Part shown: positions 61,468-64,000 of the stretch, one piece after another
How positions within the stretch are numbered: the stretch's first letter is position 1
Layout: the number at the start of each line of letters is the position of its first letter
The notes under the pieces: generated by a model
Seen by the model: the letters and a program-made list of their open reading frames with translations, nothing else
Told to the model about the DNA's origin: nothing
Databases searched by the model: none
Origin: Streptomyces sp. TP-A0356
GTDB lineage: Bacteria; Actinomycetota; Actinomycetes; Streptomycetales; Streptomycetaceae
NCBI RefSeq assembly: GCF_001417775.1
Contig: NZ_BBZJ01000019.1
Span: forward strand, 1 to 64,000
DNA length: 64,000 nt
Reading direction: 5' to 3'
Made by a program: the position numbers and the translations under genes

Positions 61468-62001
61468 CTACTCGGCGAGGACCGCCTCCGCGTCCAGGGT
61501 CACGCCGACCGCCTGGATCACTGACGCGATCTTGAACGCCTCCTGGATGACCTCACGGTCCAGGCCCGCCTTGCGCAGCACCTGCTCGTGCGAGTCCAGG
61601 CACATCCCGCAGCCGTTGATCGCCGACACGGCGAACGACCACAGCTCGAAGTCGACCTTGTCGACCCCGGGGTTGCCGATGACGTTCATCCGCAGACCCG
61701 CGCGCAGGGTGCCGTACTCGTGGTCCGAGAGCAGATGGCGGGTGCGGTAGAAGACGTTGTTCATCGCCATGACGGCGGCCGCGGACTTCGCCGCGGTGTA
61801 CGCCTCGGGCGACAGGTTCGCCTTCGCCTCCGGCTCCAGCTCGCGCAGCACGATCGCCGAGCGTGACGCGATCGCCGTCGCCAGCACCGTGCCCCACAGC
61901 TGCTGCGCCGGCAGCTCGGAGTTGCCGATGACCGAGCCCAGGTTGAGCTTGAGGTCCTTGGCGTAGTCCGGAATGGCGGACTTGAGGGTGTCGAGGGACA
62001 T
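61468..62001 (-). CDS. ahpD: Alkyl hydroperoxide reductase AhpD
   Basis: The 177-residue thiol reductase re-reduces AhpC. The active site is INGCGMCLDSHEQVL (CxxC with His). The N-terminal MSLDTLKSAIPDYAKDLKLN matches streptomycete AhpD, so ATG 62001 is chosen, four bases after the ahpC stop; GTG 62013 would overlap it. Confidence 0.96.
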   Translation of the reverse strand: MSLDTLKSAIPDYAKDLKLNLGSVIGNSELPAQQLWGTVLATAIASRSAIVLRELEPEAKANLSPEAYTAAKSAAAVMAMNNVFYRTRHLLSDHEYGTLRAGLRMNVIGNPGVDKVDFELWSFAVSAINGCGMCLDSHEQVLRKAGLDREVIQEAFKIASVIQAVGVTLDAEAVLAE

Positions 62002-62005
62002 CCGG

Positions 62006-62560
62006 TCACTCACCAGCCAGCAGCTTGACCGGGTCCAGGGTGTTCTCGCCCTTGCTCCAGTTGCACGGGCACAGCTCGTCGGTCTGCAGGGCGTCCAGGA
62101 CCCGCAGGACCTCCTTGGGGTTACGGCCGACGGAACCCGCGGTCACCATGGTGAACTGGATCTCGTTGTTCTGGTCGACGATGAAGACGGCACGCTGCGC
62201 GAAGCCGTCCTCGCCCTCGATGCCCAGGGCGCGCATCAGCTCGTGCTTCGAGTCGGCCATCATCGGGAACGGCAGCTCGCGCAGGTCCGGGTGGTCCTTG
62301 CGCCAGGCGTGGTGCACGAACTCGGAGTCACCGGAGAAGCCGAGGATCTGGGCGTCACGGTCGGCGAACTCGTCGTTCAGCTTGCCGAAGGCCGCGATCT
62401 CGGTCGGGCACACGAAGGTGAAGTCCTTGGGCCACGCGAAGACGATCTTCCACTGGCCCTCGTAGGTCTTGTGGTTGATCTGCTCGAACTCCTTGCCCTT
62501 CTCCAGCGAGACGCAGGCGGTCAGTTCGAACTCGGGGAACTTGTCACCGACAGTGAGCAC
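62006..62560 (-). CDS. ahpC: Peroxiredoxin AhpC
   Basis: This 184-residue 2-Cys peroxiredoxin has peroxidatic Cys in FTFVCPTEIAAF and resolving Cys in LCPCNWSKG. It reduces H2O2 and organic peroxides with AhpD as partner. GTG 62560 has AGGAG immediately upstream and gives the same length as known streptomycete AhpC. It is divergent from oxyR. Confidence 0.97.
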   Translation of the reverse strand: MLTVGDKFPEFELTACVSLEKGKEFEQINHKTYEGQWKIVFAWPKDFTFVCPTEIAAFGKLNDEFADRDAQILGFSGDSEFVHHAWRKDHPDLRELPFPMMADSKHELMRALGIEGEDGFAQRAVFIVDQNNEIQFTMVTAGSVGRNPKEVLRVLDALQTDELCPCNWSKGENTLDPVKLLAGE

Positions 62561-62719
62561 ACGCTCTCCTAGCAGCACAGAAGCACCGTGTTCACAAGGT
62601 GCTTCTCATGGGTTGGACATCCTCGATCCTGGCACAGGGTGCATTGATTCGGGAAATAGCTACACTCGGTCATGTTGATCGGTGTCGACTATCAGTGACT
62701 ACGAGTAAGGGGTACGGTC
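62561..62719. promoter_or_regulatory. ahpC-oxyR divergent promoter with LysR-type dyad
   Basis: ATAG at 62656 and CTAT at 62689, with ACAC/GTGT inside them, form an imperfect dyad (ATAG-CT-ACAC ... GTGT-CGA-CTAT) resembling OxyR sites. It sits about 30-60 bases before oxyR and is likely to control both genes. Confidence 0.6.
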
Positions 62720-63676
62720 ATGGCTGGGACCAAGACCAACGGGCGCCGCCAGCCCAGCCTCGCCCAGCTGCGCGCCTTCGCCGCCGTGGCCGAGCACCTC
62801 CACTTCCGGGATGCCGCCGCCGCGATCGGCATGAGCCAGCCCGCGCTGTCGGGCGCGGTCTCCGCCCTGGAGGAGGTCCTCGGGGTCACCCTGCTGGAGC
62901 GCACCACCCGCAAGGTGCTCCTCTCGCCCGCTGGTGAGCGCCTCGCCGTGCGGGCCAAGGCGGTGCTGGAGGAGGTCGGCGCCCTCATGGAGGAGGCCGA
63001 GGCCGTGCGGGCCCCCTTCACCGGGGCCCTGCGGCTCGGTGTGATCCCGACCGTCGCACCGTACCTGCTGCCCACCGTCCTCAAGCTGGTCCACGACCGC
63101 TATCCGCTCCTCGACCTGCAGGTTCACGAGGAACAGACCGCCAACCTGCTCGACGGGCTGACCAGCGGCCGCCTCGATCTGCTGCTGCTCGCCGTCCCCC
63201 TCGGTGTGCCCGGCGTCGTCGAACTGCCGCTCTTCGACGAGGACTTCGTGCTCGTCACCCCGCTCGACCACTGGCTCGGGGGACGTGAGGGGATCCCCCG
63301 CGAGGCCCTGCGCGAACTGAACCTGCTGCTCCTCGACGAGGGGCACTGCCTGCGCGACCAGGCTCTCGACATCTGCCGGGAGGCCGGCCGCGAGGACGCG
63401 CCCGTGACCACGACCGCGGCCGGACTGTCCACCCTCGTCCAGCTCGTCGCAGGCGGCCTCGGCGTCACCCTGCTGCCGCGTACCGCCCTCAAGCTGGAGA
63501 CCACCCGCAGCGACCAGCTCCTCACCGGCTACTTCGCGGACCCGGCCCCCAGCCGACGGGTCGCCCTGGCCATGCGTGCGGGCGCGGCGCGAGGTGCCGA
63601 GTACGAGGAGCTGGCGGAGGCGCTCCGTGAGGCGCTGCGTCCGCTGTCCGTACGGGTGCTGGGCCCCGACGCCTGA
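62720..63676 (+). CDS. oxyR: LysR-family peroxide sensor OxyR
   Basis: The protein has 318 residues. The N-terminal helix-turn-helix (12-70) has LAQLRAFAAVAEHLHFRDAAAAIGMSQPALSGAVSALE in outline. The C-terminal regulatory domain includes LLDEGHCLRDQALDIC, placing two Cys where OxyR forms its peroxide-sensing disulfide. Position opposite ahpC-ahpD supports the call. Confidence 0.95.
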   Translation: MAGTKTNGRRQPSLAQLRAFAAVAEHLHFRDAAAAIGMSQPALSGAVSALEEVLGVTLLERTTRKVLLSPAGERLAVRAKAVLEEVGALMEEAEAVRAPFTGALRLGVIPTVAPYLLPTVLKLVHDRYPLLDLQVHEEQTANLLDGLTSGRLDLLLLAVPLGVPGVVELPLFDEDFVLVTPLDHWLGGREGIPREALRELNLLLLDEGHCLRDQALDICREAGREDAPVTTTAAGLSTLVQLVAGGLGVTLLPRTALKLETTRSDQLLTGYFADPAPSRRVALAMRAGAARGAEYEELAEALREALRPLSVRVLGPDA

Positions 63677-63693
63677 GCGCAGCCGGCGCACGC

Positions 63694-63728
63694 GCGCGGG
63701 ACCCTCCCCGCCGGGGAGGGTCCCGCGC
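63694..63728. terminator. Terminator after oxyR
   Basis: A 16-bp perfect stem (GCGCGGGACCCTCCCC / GGGGAGGGTCCCGCGC) with a 3-base loop lies between convergent oxyR and the permease gene. Confidence 0.85.
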
Positions 63729-63738
63729 CTGCCGCGGG

Positions 63739-64000
63739 CTACTCCGTACGCAGCCCCTCCGGCCGCATCAGCCGCAGCAGTGGCGGCAGGCTGAGCACCG
63801 TGACCAGCAGGACGACCCCCGCCCCGATGCCGGACATCGTCAGCACGCTCGCCCAGTCCACGCTCACCGTGGCGCCGGACATCTTGAGCAGGATCGCGCC
63901 CAGCGTCAGACCGACCGCCGACGCCAGAAGCAGGCCCATCGCGATCGGGATCGCCGTCTGCCACAGCACCGACAGGCTCAGCGTGCGGCGCCGGGTGCCG
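63739..64000 (-). CDS. FtsX-like ABC permease, C-terminal fragment cut by window end
   Basis: Only about 87 residues are inside the window. Two membrane helices (QTAIPIAMGLLLASAVGLTLGAILL and SGIGAGVVLLVTVLSLPPLL) flank an outside loop; the end is RLMRPEGLRTE. This matches the last two helices of FtsX/MacB-type ABC transporter permeases. The start lies beyond base 64000. Confidence 0.75.
   Translation of the reverse strand, partial: GTRRRTLSLSVLWQTAIPIAMGLLLASAVGLTLGAILLKMSGATVSVDWASVLTMSGIGAGVVLLVTVLSLPPLLRLMRPEGLRTE

Overview
The window is about 71-72% G+C and densely packed. It has GTG/TTG starts, four-base stop/start overlaps, mycothiol chemistry (Mca), a DasR-type operator and a Tad/Flp pilus locus. 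Together these point to the chromosomal core of a Streptomyces. From memory, the order of core genes (msrA, metB, ilvA, greA, mca, pckG, chitinase, tad, uppS, phoH, ahpD-ahpC-oxyR) resembles the S. coelicolor SCO495x-SCO503x region; I could not check this by search.

Layout. 1-1356: truncated, frameshifted IS256-type element. 1353-17523: housekeeping (DUF3885-like/msrA pair, metB, small sigma-like gene, MarR, threonine dehydratase, greA, mca, a STAND/TPR ATPase, an ArsR-type regulator with a striking palindromic operator, a YyaL/SSP411-type thioredoxin-fold protein). 17742-24346: a tightly coupled cell-envelope glycan cassette: a processive-type GT2 synthase, an ArnT-like GT39, a 15-codon mini-ORF, a DPM1-GtrA fusion and a secreted copper-radical oxidase with all metal ligands present. 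24399-32174: Mut7-C protein, TetR, haemolysin-III protein, PEP carboxykinase, alanine aminotransferase, secreted trypsin-like protease.

32193-39266: a divergent catabolic cluster (N-acyl-D-amino-acid deacylase and D-serine-dehydratase-like PLP enzyme on one strand; KDG-kinase-like sugar kinase, IclR regulator, RidA and GntP permease on the other). Its content matches the pathway for N-acetyl-D-glucosaminate, the end product of C1-oxidised chitin. Next to it, 40045-41745 encodes a secreted GH18 chitinase behind a DasR (dre) operator, but the catalytic Glu of the DxxDxDxE motif reads Lys.

42155-53509: a Tad/Flp pilus-like secretion locus. It opens with a gene carrying an in-frame TTA (bldA-type) codon, has a CpaE ATPase fused to a TadE-like pseudopilin, has a TadG-like gene without a canonical start, and is followed by a lipoprotein and an OmpA-domain protein. 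A histidine kinase/response regulator pair is translationally coupled to tadC. 53611-64000: DHFR-like, methyltransferase-like and DUF192 genes, uppS, phoH, a secreted SLT transglycosylase with a long structured leader, an AI-2E-type permease, the ahpC-ahpD/oxyR peroxide regulon, and the end of an FtsX-like permease cut by the window edge.

No tRNA, rRNA or CRISPR array was found. The two best candidates for incompletely described biology are the glycan-synthase/copper-oxidase cassette and the oxidised-chitin cluster beside a catalytically impaired chitinase.
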